NCBI RefSeq assembly: GCF_030064675.1
Contig: NZ_CP116413.1
Span: 2,698,001 to 2,762,000, forward strand
Direction of reading: 5' to 3'
DNA: 64,000 nucleotides
DNA from: Crossiella sp. CA-258035
GTDB taxonomy: Bacteria > Actinomycetota > Actinomycetes > Mycobacteriales > Pseudonocardiaceae
How positions within the stretch are numbered: position 1 is the stretch's first letter; each line of letters begins with the position of its first letter. Position numbers and translations under genes: made by a program. Below, in pieces: positions 46,323 to 54,855 of this stretch. Below the pieces are notes generated by a model. That model searched no databases and was not told where the DNA came from. It was given only the letters and a program-made list of their open reading frames with translations.

Positions 46323-48794
46323 CTACGGGCTGAGCCTGGACTCGGCCATCGCCTGGCCGCGTGGGTAGGCGCGGTCGACCGAGACGCGCAGGGCCCGCCG
46401 GTAGCACCGCTGGGCCTCCTCGGCGGTGGGCGCGAGGTCGCCGAGCAGGCACAGGAGGTCCACGGCCTCGGTCCACAGGCCGAGGTCCTCGGCGATGGCC
46501 AGGGCCGCCTTGGCGCGGGCCGGGTCGCCCTCGGCCAGGGCCCGGTGCGCGCGCAGCAGGCCCCAGCCGTCGCCGAGCTCTTGGAAACGGGCCTCGGCCG
46601 CCTCGGGGTCGTGGTCGAGCAGGGTCGCCGCGGCTGCCCAGGGGTCGTCGGCGGTCAGCTGCGGGTCGCGGTCGCCGAGGAACCAGCGCAGCCGGGCTGC
46701 CAGCGCGGGATCCTCGATGCCAGAAGGGAAACCGGCCGGGGCCGCGTGCGGCGCGAAGCCGGTCAGCCAGGCGGTGGCCACCGCCCGTTCCGCCGCGGTG
46801 CCACCGGGTGCGGCCAGCGCCGCGCGCAGCGACCGGCGGGCCTCGCTGACGCGGCCGCGCAGGAACCAGTGCCAGGCAAGGGAGTTCGCCAGCCGGAGTG
46901 CCAGCGGACCCGCGATCTCCAAGGCGCGCCGCAGGTTCACGGTCTCGGCGTCCAGGACGTCCAGGCAGTGGCGCTGTTCCGGGCCGCGGAGGCGGGGTTC
47001 GGCGTGCTCGGCCAGGTCCAGGTAACAGCGGGTGAACCGGGCGCGGGCCGCCGTCAGCTCGCCGCACTCGGCGAGGCGGTCCAGGCAGTAGGCGGCCACC
47101 GACTCCAGCAGCCGGAACCGTTCCCCGTCCCGGACCACCAGGGAGCGATCAACCAAGCGGGACAACACTTCCAGCACCGGGATGCCGGTACCGGCGCACA
47201 TCCGCACCGCGGCGGGCAGCACACATCCGTCGGGGTGCACGGCCAGTTCGCTGAGCACCGTGCGCTCGGGCTCGGTGAGCAGCTCCCAGCTCCAGTCGAT
47301 CATCGCGCGCAGGGTCTGCTGCCGGGCCGGGCGGCCCCGGCCGTTGCCGACCGGCAGGGCGAACCGGTCGTCCAGCCGCTCGGCCAGCTGGCCGGGGCTG
47401 AGCACGCGGAGCCGGGGCGCGAGCAGCTCCAGGGCCAGTGGGATGCCGTCCAGGCGGCGGCAGATGGTGGCCACCGCGGGTTCGGCCGCCGGATCGAGCG
47501 GGCAGCCTGCCGCGGCGGCCAGCCGGTGGAACAGCTCGACCGCGTCCGGCACGGCCAGCGGCGGCACCGGGCGCACCAGCTCGCCGGGGATGTCCAGGGG
47601 TTCGTGGCTGGTGACCAGCACCCGCACCCCGGCCGCGGTGGCCAGCAGGTCGGCGACCAGGGCGGCGACCGGCTCCACCAGGTGCTCGCAGTTGTCCAGC
47701 AGCAGCAACGGTTTCCGCCCGGCCAGGGCCTGGCCCAGCCAGCGCGCGTTGCCGGCCGGGGCGGGTTCGGCGGTGGTGGTCTCGCACAGGCCGAGTGTGG
47801 CGATGATCCGTTCGGCCACGTCCTCAGTGGTGGCGCCGGGGCTGAGTCCGGCCAGCTCCACCAGCCAGACCCCGTCCGGGCAGTGCTCGGCCAGGCCGTG
47901 CGCGGCGACCGCGGCCAGCCGGGTCTTGCCGACCCCGCCCGGCCCGACCAGCGACACCGCCCGGTGACCGGAGCCCTCGGCCAGCAGCTCGCGCAGCTCG
48001 GCGATCGCCTGCTGCCTGCCGACGAGCTCGGTCACCGGCGCGGGCAGGTTGGTCCGGCCCTGCCGGGGCGCGGCGAGTGCGGGCTCCTGTCGCAGGATCG
48101 CCTGGTGCAGAGCCATGATCTCCGGGCCGGGGGCCACGCCCAGCTCCTCGTCCAGCCGGCGTCGCAGGTCCTGGAAGCTGTCCAGCGCCTCGGTCTGCCG
48201 GCCGGCCCGGTACAGCGCGCGCATCAGGGCCAGCCGCGGCCGTTCCCGCAGCGGATAGCGCGCCACCAGCTCGGCCAGGCCCTCGGGTTGCTCACCCAGG
48301 TCCAGCCGCGCCAGGGCCAGGTCTTCCAGGGCGGTCAGCCGCAGCTCGACCAGCCGGGCGATCTCGGCGCGGGCGAACGGCGCGTCGGCCAGCTCGGCGT
48401 AGGGCGCGCCCCGCCACAGGTCCAGCGCCCCGGCCAGCAGCTCCGCCCTGGCGCGCGGTTCGGCGGTGGTGTGCGCGCGGCAGAGCAGCTCCTGGAACCG
48501 CGTCGCGTCCAGCTGGTCCGCGGCCAGCCGCAGCCGGTACCCGGCGGGCTGGTGCAGCACCTCGTCCCGGCCGAGCACCTGGCGCAGCCGGGAAACCTTG
48601 GCCTGCAACGCGTTCACCGGCCTGCCCGGCGGGCACCCGTCCCACAGGTCCTCCAGCAGCCGGTCCACCGGCACCGGGCCGCCGTTGTGCAGCAACAGGT
48701 TCGCCAGCAGCGCGCGCACCTTCGCCTCGGGCACCGGCAGCTCGTCGCCGTCGTGCCCCCACACGACCAGCGGGCCGAGGACCCCGTAGCGCAT
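46323..48794 (-). CDS. SARP-type transcriptional activator with NB-ARC ATPase and TPR region (AfsR-like)
   Basis: The 823-residue protein has an OmpR-like DNA-binding domain (1-95: VPEAKVRALLANLLLHNGGP, LQAKVSRLRQVLGRDEVLHQ), a BTAD (98-245: LVARYPLRERPRLALMRALY), an NB-ARC ATPase (about 270-560: SLVGPGGVGKTRLAAVAAHG Walker A, KPLLLLDNCEHLV Walker B, CRRLDGIPLALELLAPRLRV as GxP motif) and a degenerate helical-repeat C-terminus. Such proteins activate secondary-metabolite or export genes. The ATG is 13 bp from two tandem 11-bp repeats (48807-48828) of SARP-box type, and it is divergent from the MFS gene. Confidence 0.9.
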   Translation of the reverse strand: MRYGVLGPLVVWGHDGDELPVPEAKVRALLANLLLHNGGPVPVDRLLEDLWDGCPPGRPVNALQAKVSRLRQVLGRDEVLHQPAGYRLRLAADQLDATRFQELLCRAHTTAEPRARAELLAGALDLWRGAPYAELADAPFARAEIARLVELRLTALEDLALARLDLGEQPEGLAELVARYPLRERPRLALMRALYRAGRQTEALDSFQDLRRRLDEELGVAPGPEIMALHQAILRQEPALAAPRQGRTNLPAPVTELVGRQQAIAELRELLAEGSGHRAVSLVGPGGVGKTRLAAVAAHGLAEHCPDGVWLVELAGLSPGATTEDVAERIIATLGLCETTTAEPAPAGNARWLGQALAGRKPLLLLDNCEHLVEPVAALVADLLATAAGVRVLVTSHEPLDIPGELVRPVPPLAVPDAVELFHRLAAAAGCPLDPAAEPAVATICRRLDGIPLALELLAPRLRVLSPGQLAERLDDRFALPVGNGRGRPARQQTLRAMIDWSWELLTEPERTVLSELAVHPDGCVLPAAVRMCAGTGIPVLEVLSRLVDRSLVVRDGERFRLLESVAAYCLDRLAECGELTAARARFTRCYLDLAEHAEPRLRGPEQRHCLDVLDAETVNLRRALEIAGPLALRLANSLAWHWFLRGRVSEARRSLRAALAAPGGTAAERAVATAWLTGFAPHAAPAGFPSGIEDPALAARLRWFLGDRDPQLTADDPWAAAATLLDHDPEAAEARFQELGDGWGLLRAHRALAEGDPARAKAALAIAEDLGLWTEAVDLLCLLGDLAPTAEEAQRCYRRALRVSVDRAYPRGQAMAESRLSP

Positions 48795-48806
48795 GGGCTC
48801 AGCATA

Positions 48807-48828
48807 TCGTCAGCGGCTCGTCAGCGAC
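48807..48828. promoter_or_regulatory. Tandem 11-bp direct repeats, candidate SARP box
   Basis: TCGTCAGCGGC (48807-48817) is followed without gap by TCGTCAGCGAC (48818-48828). Heptamer repeats at 11-bp spacing are the known binding pattern of SARP proteins. On the minus strand TATGCT follows the repeats directly and could be the -10 of a leaderless SARP transcript. On the plus strand the repeats end 18 bp before the MFS start, which has no Shine-Dalgarno site. Confidence 0.6.
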
Positions 48829-48846
48829 CGCGTCCACGGTGCCGTC

Positions 48847-50400
48847 ATGACTGTTCTGACCGCCCGGAAGGCAGGTCCGCGGGAGTGGGCCGGGCTCGCG
48901 GTGCTGGCGCTGCCCACCGCGCTGCTGGGCCTGGACGTGACCGTGCTGTACCTGACCATGCCGAGCCTGGCCGCCGACCTGAACCCCACCGGCACCCAGG
49001 TCCTGTGGATCATGGACGCCTACGGGTTCCTGATCGCCGGGTTCCTCATCGCCATGGGCACCCTTGGCGACCGGATCGGCAGGCGCAGGCTGCTGATGAT
49101 CGGCGCGGTGGCCTTCGGCCTGGTGTCGGTGGCCGCCGCCTACGCGCCCAGCGCCGAGCTGCTGATCGCGGCCAGGGCGGCCCTGGGCATCGCCGGCGCC
49201 ACCCTGATGCCCTCCACGCTGGCGCTGGTCAGCACGCTGTTCCCGGACGCGGCCCAGCGGGCGCTGGCGATCGGGCTGTGGGTGACCGCGTTCGCGCTGG
49301 GCATGGCCGCCGGGCCGGTGGTGGGCGGCCTGCTGGTGCGCTACCACTGGTGGGGCGCGGCCTTCCTGGTCGCGGTGCCGATCGTGGCGTTGCTGCTGGT
49401 CACCGCGCCGCTGCTGCTGCCGGAACACCGCGCCCCGGCCACCGGCCGGTTCGACCTGGTCAGCGTCGCGCTCTCGCTGCTGGCCCTGCTGCCGCTGATC
49501 TTCGCGGTCAAGCACGCCGCCAAGTCCGGCCCCGACCTGGCCACCGGGCTGGCGCTGCTGCTCGGCGCGGCCTGCGCGGTGCTGTTCGTCCGCCGCCAGC
49601 TCCGGCTGCCCGACCCGCTGGTCGACGTGCGCCTGTTCACCGGCCGCACCTTCAGCGCCGCGCTGGGCATCCTGACCGTCGGCCTGATCGGCGTCGGCGG
49701 GGTGATGCTGCTGGTCACCCAGCACCTGCAGCTGGTGGCCGCGCTGCCGCCGCTGACCGCGGGCGCCTGGATGGGCCCACCGGCGCTGATGATGCTGCTG
49801 GCGGCCATCGCCACCCCGCTGCTGGCCCGCCGGATCCGCCCCGCCCACGTGGTCGCGGGCACCCTGCTGCTCTCCGCGGTCGGCTACCTGCTGCTGGCCC
49901 AGGTCCGCCAGCCGGAGGAGGTCGTGCCGGTGGTGCTCGGCTTCGGCCTGGTCTACCTGGGCCTTGGCGCGATCGCCGCGCTGGGCACCGACCTGGTGGT
50001 CGGGGCCGCGCCGCCGGCGAACGCGGGCGCGGCCGCCGCGCTGACCGAGACCGTGCAGGAGCTCGGCCTGGCCCTCGGCGTCGCCCTGCTCGGCACCCTG
50101 GCCACCGCCGCCTACCGCGCCCAGCTCACCCCGCACCTTCCGGCCGGCCTCCCGTCCGGCGTCGCCGACCCGCTGCGCGACAGCCTGCCCGGAGCGCACT
50201 CGGTGGCCGCCCAGCTGCCGCCGGAGTTGTTGCGGCAGGCCAAGGAAGCCGCCATCACCGGGTTGAACACCGCCGCGCTGACCGCGGGCGCGGGCATCGT
50301 GCTGCTGGCCCTGCTCGCGGCCGTGGTGCTGCGGCACATCGGCACCCTCGGCGGCTCCGGCTACGGCACCCCTGAGGAGTCAGCCGCCCGTCGCGGCTGA
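48847..50400 (+). CDS. MFS drug exporter (DHA2, 14-TMS type)
   Basis: The 517-residue protein has about 14 membrane segments and the EmrB/QacA motifs: LGLDVTVLYLTMPSLAADL, QVLWIMDAYGFLIAGFLIAM, GTLGDRIGRRRLLMIGAVAF (motif A), AARAALGIAGATLMPSTLAL (motif B) and LWVTAFALGMAAGPVVGGLL (motif C). It should export drugs or a metabolite in exchange for protons. The ATG at 48847 has no Shine-Dalgarno site, so the transcript may be leaderless. It is divergent from the SARP gene and shares the repeat-containing 52-bp region. The end overlaps the convergent HxlR gene by 21 bp. Confidence 0.92.
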   Translation: MTVLTARKAGPREWAGLAVLALPTALLGLDVTVLYLTMPSLAADLNPTGTQVLWIMDAYGFLIAGFLIAMGTLGDRIGRRRLLMIGAVAFGLVSVAAAYAPSAELLIAARAALGIAGATLMPSTLALVSTLFPDAAQRALAIGLWVTAFALGMAAGPVVGGLLVRYHWWGAAFLVAVPIVALLLVTAPLLLPEHRAPATGRFDLVSVALSLLALLPLIFAVKHAAKSGPDLATGLALLLGAACAVLFVRRQLRLPDPLVDVRLFTGRTFSAALGILTVGLIGVGGVMLLVTQHLQLVAALPPLTAGAWMGPPALMMLLAAIATPLLARRIRPAHVVAGTLLLSAVGYLLLAQVRQPEEVVPVVLGFGLVYLGLGAIAALGTDLVVGAAPPANAGAAAALTETVQELGLALGVALLGTLATAAYRAQLTPHLPAGLPSGVADPLRDSLPGAHSVAAQLPPELLRQAKEAAITGLNTAALTAGAGIVLLALLAAVVLRHIGTLGGSGYGTPEESAARRG

Positions 50401-50787
50401 CCGGGCGGCGGCCATCTCCGGCTCGTGCCGCACCGCCCATTCGGCCAAGGCGGACAACGGTTCCAGCAGCGAGCGGCCGAGCGGGGTGAGGCTGTACTCG
50501 ACGGTGGGCGGCACCGTCGGGTGCACCTCGCGCCGGACCAGGCCGTCGGTCTCCAGGCCGCGCAGGGTGCGGGTGAGCATGCGCTGGCTGATGCCCTCGA
50601 TGCAGCGCCGCAGCTCGTTGTACCGGTGCGGCCGCCCGCCGAGCAGGATCACCACCAGCACGCTCCACTTGTCGCCGACCCGCCGGAACACGTCCCCGAC
50701 CGGACAGGCCGCGAGCTCCGCCAGCGGCACCGGCCGGGGCAGCTCGTGCGCGAGCACCGCGGGCACCTGTGCGTTCGTCCCGGACAT
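50380..50787 (-). CDS. HxlR-family transcriptional regulator
   Basis: The 135-residue protein is a typical HxlR winged helix: CPVGDVFRRVGDKWSVLVVI, GRPHRYNELRRCIEGISQRM, LTRTLRGLETDGLVRREVHP and TVPPTVEYSLTPLGRSLLEP. Cys28 at the start of the domain is the usual redox-sensing position of this family. It may respond to electrophiles or oxidants. It is convergent with the MFS gene and overlaps it by 21 bp, so control of the exporter is possible but not shown. Confidence 0.92.
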   Translation of the reverse strand: MSGTNAQVPAVLAHELPRPVPLAELAACPVGDVFRRVGDKWSVLVVILLGGRPHRYNELRRCIEGISQRMLTRTLRGLETDGLVRREVHPTVPPTVEYSLTPLGRSLLEPLSALAEWAVRHEPEMAAARSAATGG

Positions 50788-50921
50788 GCCGCCACCCCCT
50801 TCTGTGCCGACCCTACGCCGACGGTGAATTGGCCGGTATTGGGTGGTATCGCGCGGTTTGTGCCGCCATCTGCGAGCAGAGTCTTGCCGCTGTCGACGGG
50901 AGGTGGCTACCCTTCCCCCAC

Positions 50922-50940
50922 GGAAGTTAGGCTACCTTCC
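50922..50940. promoter_or_regulatory. Imperfect palindrome upstream of the chitosanase gene
   Basis: GGAAGTTAGGCTACCTTCC matches its own reverse complement at 16 of 19 positions and lies 115 bp before the chitosanase start, in an AT-richer stretch. It may be an operator for a chitosan-oligosaccharide-responsive repressor, but the sequence also recalls an iron box (TTAGGCTA). Which applies is unknown. Confidence 0.4.
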
Positions 50941-51054
50941 TTACTAATTAGCTCGCGCCGGGAACTCCTGCTCCCGTCGCGGTCCAAACGATTGTGCGAA
51001 GCACCTCCGCCGCCCTCGGAATGCACCATCCCTGCCCGACTAGGAGGACCCTCG

Positions 51055-51891
51055 ATGCGCAACGCGTCCAGGTGGCACATCCGCGCGCTCGCCGCGATCG
51101 CCGTGGCCGGTCTAGCGTTGAGTGCCGCGAGCACGTCCGCACAGGCCGGTTCCCCGGTCCCCGGCAGCGCGACCGCGGCCGCGCCCGGCTTGGCCGACCC
51201 GGCGAAGAAGGACATCGCCATGAAGATCGTCTCCAGCGCGGAGAACTCCTCGCTGGACTGGCGGGCCCAGTTCAAGTACATCGAGGACATCAAGGACGGC
51301 CGCGGCTACACCGCCGGCATCATCGGCTTCTGCTCCGGCACGCACGACATGCTGGAACTGGTGCAGGAGTACACCAGGCGCAAGCCCGGCAACATCCTGG
51401 CCAAGTACCTGCCCGCGCTGAAGAAGGTCGACGGCAGCGCCTCGCACGAGGGCCTGGACCCGGACTACCCCAAGGACTGGCGCACCGCGGCCGGTGACAA
51501 GGTCTTCCAGAAGGCCCAGGAAGACGAACGCGACCGGGTCTACTTCACCCCCGCGGTCACCCGCGCCCAGCAGGACGGCCTGCGCGCCCTCGGCCAGTTC
51601 ATCTACTACGACGCGATCGTCATGCACGGCGACGGCGGCGACAAGACCAGCTTCACCAACATCCGCAAGCGCGCGCTGGCCAAGGCAAAGCCCCCGGCCC
51701 AGGGCGGCGACGAGACCACCTACCTCAACGCCTACCTGGACGCCAGGGTGTGGGCGATGAAGCAGGAAGCCGCGCACGAGGACACCAGCCGCGTGGACAC
51801 CGCCCAGCGGGTGTTCGTGAAGAACAAGAACTTCGACCTCAACACCCCGCTGAACTGGAAGGTCTACGGGGACTCCTTCTCCATCAAGTAA
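51055..51891 (+). CDS. csn: Secreted GH46 chitosanase
   Basis: The 278-residue protein has a signal peptide (residues 1-30: HIRALAAIAVAGLALSAAST, ending SAQAGS). The GH46 domain follows: DIAMKIVSSAENSSLDWRAQ with the catalytic Glu in SSAENS, FKYIEDIKDGRGYTAGIIGF with the Asp, CSGTHDMLELVQEYTR, and GQFIYYDAIVMHGDGGD. It hydrolyses chitosan outside the cell. The ATG at 51055 is preceded by AGGAGGA; the open frame upstream is spurious. It adds to the GH18/GH19 set at 27-31 kb. Confidence 0.95.
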   Translation: MRNASRWHIRALAAIAVAGLALSAASTSAQAGSPVPGSATAAAPGLADPAKKDIAMKIVSSAENSSLDWRAQFKYIEDIKDGRGYTAGIIGFCSGTHDMLELVQEYTRRKPGNILAKYLPALKKVDGSASHEGLDPDYPKDWRTAAGDKVFQKAQEDERDRVYFTPAVTRAQQDGLRALGQFIYYDAIVMHGDGGDKTSFTNIRKRALAKAKPPAQGGDETTYLNAYLDARVWAMKQEAAHEDTSRVDTAQRVFVKNKNFDLNTPLNWKVYGDSFSIK

Positions 51892-51954
51892 CCGCGACAA
51901 GACCGGGACATCCCCGCCACCCGACGGGGACAAGTCCGGACGACGGTGAAGTCC

Positions 51955-53304
51955 ATGATTCCCCTTGCGGTTCAACGACTTCGCCGACCCATCGGCAGCC
52001 TGCTGGCCGCCACCGTGCTCACCGGCGCGGTGGCGGCACCCAGCACGGCGGCCGCCGGACCCCTCGACGTCACCGGCTACGACCTCACCCTGGACTACCA
52101 GCCCGGCACCACGACCCTGCGCGGCACCACGGTGCTCAGCGCCAAGGCCGGCAGCGCGCTCGACCGCCTCACCCTCCACCTCGCCGGGCCGAGGGCCACC
52201 TCGGTCACCGTCGACTCGGCGCCGGTGAAGTCCTTCTCCCACAACGACAACGACGAGCTCGTCATCGAACCCGCGGCCAGGATCGGCCAGGGCGCGGGCT
52301 TCCGGGTGCGCGTCGACTACGCGGGAACCCCCGGCCCCGGCTGGCTGGCCACCACCTCCGGCGGCGCGACCGCGTTCATGGGCAGCGCGCGGGCCTGGCT
52401 CCCGGTCCGCGACCGCGCCAGGGACAAGGCGGACTTCCGCCTGGCGATGACCGTGCCTGCGGACTGGGGCGTGGTCTCGGTCGGGCGGGAGCGGCGGGAG
52501 GCCGGGTCGACCACCTTCCACTGGGCGGAGCCCGCGGTCGACCCCGACCACGTGACCGTGTCCATCGACCGGTTCAGCACCGAGCGCGGCCACCTGCCCG
52601 ACGGAACCCCGGTGGTCACCGCCTACGCGCCGGGCCTGCGCGCGACCACCAAACCGCTGGCCGACCGGCTCCCGGAGATCCTCGCCTTCCTGTCCGCGAA
52701 GTTCGGCCGCTACCCCTTCGACGCCGCGGGCAACGTCTTCCTCCAGGTCAGCGACGACGCGCCCGCCACGGCCCCGCAGACCCGGCCGGTGTACCTCGGC
52801 GCGGGCAACCAGCGGTACATGACCATGGAGACGGTCGTGCACGAGCAGGCGCACCAGTGGTTCGGCATCTCCGCCGCGCCCAGGCTGCCGGCGGACAGCT
52901 GCCTGTCCGAGTGCTTCGCCTCCTACGCGCCCTGGCTCTGGCAGCAGGCCAAGGACGGCGCCGACCTGGACGAGCGCTACCGCCGGACCATCGCCGCCAA
53001 ACGCGCCGACCCCGCCTTCTGGGAGCCGCTCTACCAACCGGGTGTGGCGCCGGGAATCACCATGTACAACAAGGGTCCGCTCGCGCTGCACGCCCTGCGC
53101 CACCAGCTCGGCGAACCCGCCTTCGACCGGCTGCTCCAGCGGTGGACGCGGGTGAACCGGGGGAACTACGCCGCCTGGCCGCGGTTCGAGGCCCTGGCGG
53201 AGGAGGTGTCCGGTCAAGACCTCGACGGCTTCTTCGCCGCCTGGTTCCGCGGCTCGACGGTGCCGGCCGAGGAGTACCTGTGGCCGGGCCCGCTGAAACC
53301 CTGA
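51955..53304 (+). CDS. Secreted M1-like metallopeptidase (short)
   Basis: The 449-residue protein has a signal sequence (LRRPIGSLLAATVLTGAVAA) and an M1 aminopeptidase layout: beta-rich N-terminal domain (VTGYDLTLDYQPGTTTLRGT), then METVVHEQAHQWFGISAA with the HExxH zinc site and LSECFASYAPWLWQQ with the third ligand Glu. The catalytic region ends after GNYAAWPRFEALAEEVSGQD and lacks the long helical domain of full-size PepN. It may trim peptides outside the cell. The ATG at 51955 has GGTGA at good spacing; a GTG at 51946 is the alternative. It is 63 bp downstream of the chitosanase gene. Confidence 0.85.
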   Translation: MIPLAVQRLRRPIGSLLAATVLTGAVAAPSTAAAGPLDVTGYDLTLDYQPGTTTLRGTTVLSAKAGSALDRLTLHLAGPRATSVTVDSAPVKSFSHNDNDELVIEPAARIGQGAGFRVRVDYAGTPGPGWLATTSGGATAFMGSARAWLPVRDRARDKADFRLAMTVPADWGVVSVGRERREAGSTTFHWAEPAVDPDHVTVSIDRFSTERGHLPDGTPVVTAYAPGLRATTKPLADRLPEILAFLSAKFGRYPFDAAGNVFLQVSDDAPATAPQTRPVYLGAGNQRYMTMETVVHEQAHQWFGISAAPRLPADSCLSECFASYAPWLWQQAKDGADLDERYRRTIAAKRADPAFWEPLYQPGVAPGITMYNKGPLALHALRHQLGEPAFDRLLQRWTRVNRGNYAAWPRFEALAEEVSGQDLDGFFAAWFRGSTVPAEEYLWPGPLKP

Positions 53305-53310
53305 CCCTCG

Positions 53311-53997
53311 CTACGGCCGCACGCGCACACAGCAGTGCCCGGCCGCCGGAGCCAGCTCGGCCCGCGCCCCGGTCGCGCCCAGCCCGGCCAGCAGGCCGCT
53401 GAGCAGGCACAGGTTCATCCCGCAGACCAGCGCGGTGTGCGCGTGCGCGAGCGAGTGGAACGGGCAGTTGCCCAGCGCGATCCCGTCCTCGGACACCCGC
53501 GGCTCGAACCCGTGCCGCTCCAGCACCGCCAGCACCGACTCGGCACCGGCCCCAGCCTGCTTGCTGTCCGCCCGCGCCGCCTCACCCAGGCTCCGCCCGA
53601 GCTCCTCGGCCCGCCGGTCCAGCGCGGTCCTGGGCGTCTCCCCGGTCCGCTCGGCGTCCTCGACCGCCGCCGCGAGCAGCAGCCCGGCCAGTTCGTACCG
53701 CCGCTCCGGCAGGGTCACCTCCACCTGCCGCGCCGACCGCCGGTACAGCTTCGCCGGCCGCCCGGCGCCCGGCCCGCTGCGCCCGGTCCGCCGCTCGAAG
53801 ACCACGTCCAGCAGCCCCTGCTCGGCCAGCCGGTCCAGGTGGAAGGCCGCGGTCGTGCGCGGCAGGTCGCAGGCGCCCGCGACCTCGTCCTTGGTCACCG
53901 CCTCGCCCTGACGCGCGACGTGGTCGTACACCCGGCGCCGGGTCGGTTCCTCCAACGCCGCCACCGCGGCCACCCGCGCGTCCAGAGAGTCAGCCAT
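53311..53997 (-). CDS. ArsR/SufR-like HTH regulator with C-terminal Cys/His cluster
   Basis: The 228-residue protein has a winged HTH (ALEEPTRRRVYDHVARQGEA, CDLPRTTAAFHLDRLAEQGL, GRPAKLYRRS) and a C-terminal region with Cys/His residues: GNCPFHSLAHAHTALVCGMN, then LCLLSGLLAG and GHCCVRVRP. This CPFH...C...C...CC pattern is seen in SufR-like and related regulators that bind a metal or iron-sulfur cluster. It is divergent from folE with an 85-bp gap, so it probably controls GTP cyclohydrolase production in response to metal or redox state. The ligand is inferred. Confidence 0.82.
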   Translation of the reverse strand: MADSLDARVAAVAALEEPTRRRVYDHVARQGEAVTKDEVAGACDLPRTTAAFHLDRLAEQGLLDVVFERRTGRSGPGAGRPAKLYRRSARQVEVTLPERRYELAGLLLAAAVEDAERTGETPRTALDRRAEELGRSLGEAARADSKQAGAGAESVLAVLERHGFEPRVSEDGIALGNCPFHSLAHAHTALVCGMNLCLLSGLLAGLGATGARAELAPAAGHCCVRVRP

Positions 53998-54022
53998 CCC
54001 CCCAGTCTAAAACCAATCGGCG

Positions 54023-54052
54023 TTGACGGAACCTCGAGGCTCCTTCTAAAGT
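54023..54052 (+). promoter_or_regulatory. Candidate folE promoter with palindrome in the spacer
   Basis: TTGACG (54023-54028) and TAAAGT (54047-54052) are separated by 18 bp. The spacer holds the perfect palindrome CCTCGAGG (54032-54039). TCTAAAA (54006-54012) and TTTTAGA (54066-54072) also form an inverted pair over this promoter. The divergent Cys/His regulator probably binds here. Confidence 0.5.
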
Positions 54053-54082
54053 CAGCCAAAGTCGATTTTAGAGGAGGGCGCC

Positions 54083-54682
54083 ATGGCTTCTCCGCACCGT
54101 CGCCTGCGCGTCATTCACGGCCGGGACGACATCGACCTGCCCGCCGCCGAGAAGGCCGTGGCCGACCTGCTCACCGCCCTGGGCAAGGACCCTGGCACCG
54201 AACACCTGGCCGACACCCCGCGCCGCGTCGCCCAGTCCTACGCCGAGCTCCTCACCCCGCGCGAGTTCAACCTGACCACCTTCCCCAACGACGAGGGCTA
54301 CGACGAACTGGTGCTGGCCAAGGAGATCCCGGTCCAGTCCCTGTGCGAACACCACCTGCTGCCCTTCCACGGCCGCGCCCACGTCGGCTACCTGCCCGGC
54401 GAACGCATCCTGGGCCTGTCCAAACTGGCCCGGGTCGTCGAGCTCTTCGCCCGCGACCTCCAGGTCCAGGAACGCCTCACCAAACAGATCGCCAACTGGC
54501 TCCAGGAACACCTGTCTCCCAAGGGAGTCGGCGTGGTCATCGAGGCCGAACACCTGTGCATGGCCCTGCGCGGCGTGCGTGCGGCGGGCTCGCGCACGGT
54601 GACCTCGGCCCTGCACGGGGTGCTGCGCGAGAACCCGGCCTCCCGCCAGGAGTTCTTCGCCCTCAGCGGGCTGCGCACCTGA
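54083..54682 (+). CDS. folE: GTP cyclohydrolase I
   Basis: The 199-residue protein has the FolE signatures: LADTPRRVAQSYAELLTPRE, VQSLCEHHLLPFHGRAHVGY with the zinc Cys and His, LGLSKLARVVELFARDLQVQ, and VIEAEHLCMALRGVRAAGSR with the second zinc Cys. It converts GTP to dihydroneopterin triphosphate, the first step to folate and other pterins. It is not next to other fol genes, so it may be a second, specially regulated copy. The ATG follows GAGGAGG. The divergent regulator gene suggests metal- or redox-dependent expression. Confidence 0.95.
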   Translation: MASPHRRLRVIHGRDDIDLPAAEKAVADLLTALGKDPGTEHLADTPRRVAQSYAELLTPREFNLTTFPNDEGYDELVLAKEIPVQSLCEHHLLPFHGRAHVGYLPGERILGLSKLARVVELFARDLQVQERLTKQIANWLQEHLSPKGVGVVIEAEHLCMALRGVRAAGSRTVTSALHGVLRENPASRQEFFALSGLRT

Positions 54683-54855
54683 ACCGGGGTTCCGCGGGCG
54701 ACCGCGCCCCTGCCGGGGAGCGCCGGTGGATTCTTCGCCCATTAGGGCATCCGGCTGCCGTCGCGGTAACGCCTCGGGTGTAGTTCCCGACAGGTTCACC
54801 ACACAGCGAACCGGCTTGATCCTCCCTGGGGGATCGTGCACTAAGGACCGCCGCC

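Noticed and set aside
46014-50375. A 1453-codon plus-strand frame through the glycosyltransferase, SARP and MFS genes
   Set aside because: It crosses three well-supported genes out of frame and has low-complexity Gln/Gly/Arg content.
50928-50939. Iron box (DmdR/IdeR site) upstream of chitosanase
   Set aside because: TTAGGCTACCTT matches only one half of the 19-bp consensus; kept only as an unassigned palindrome.
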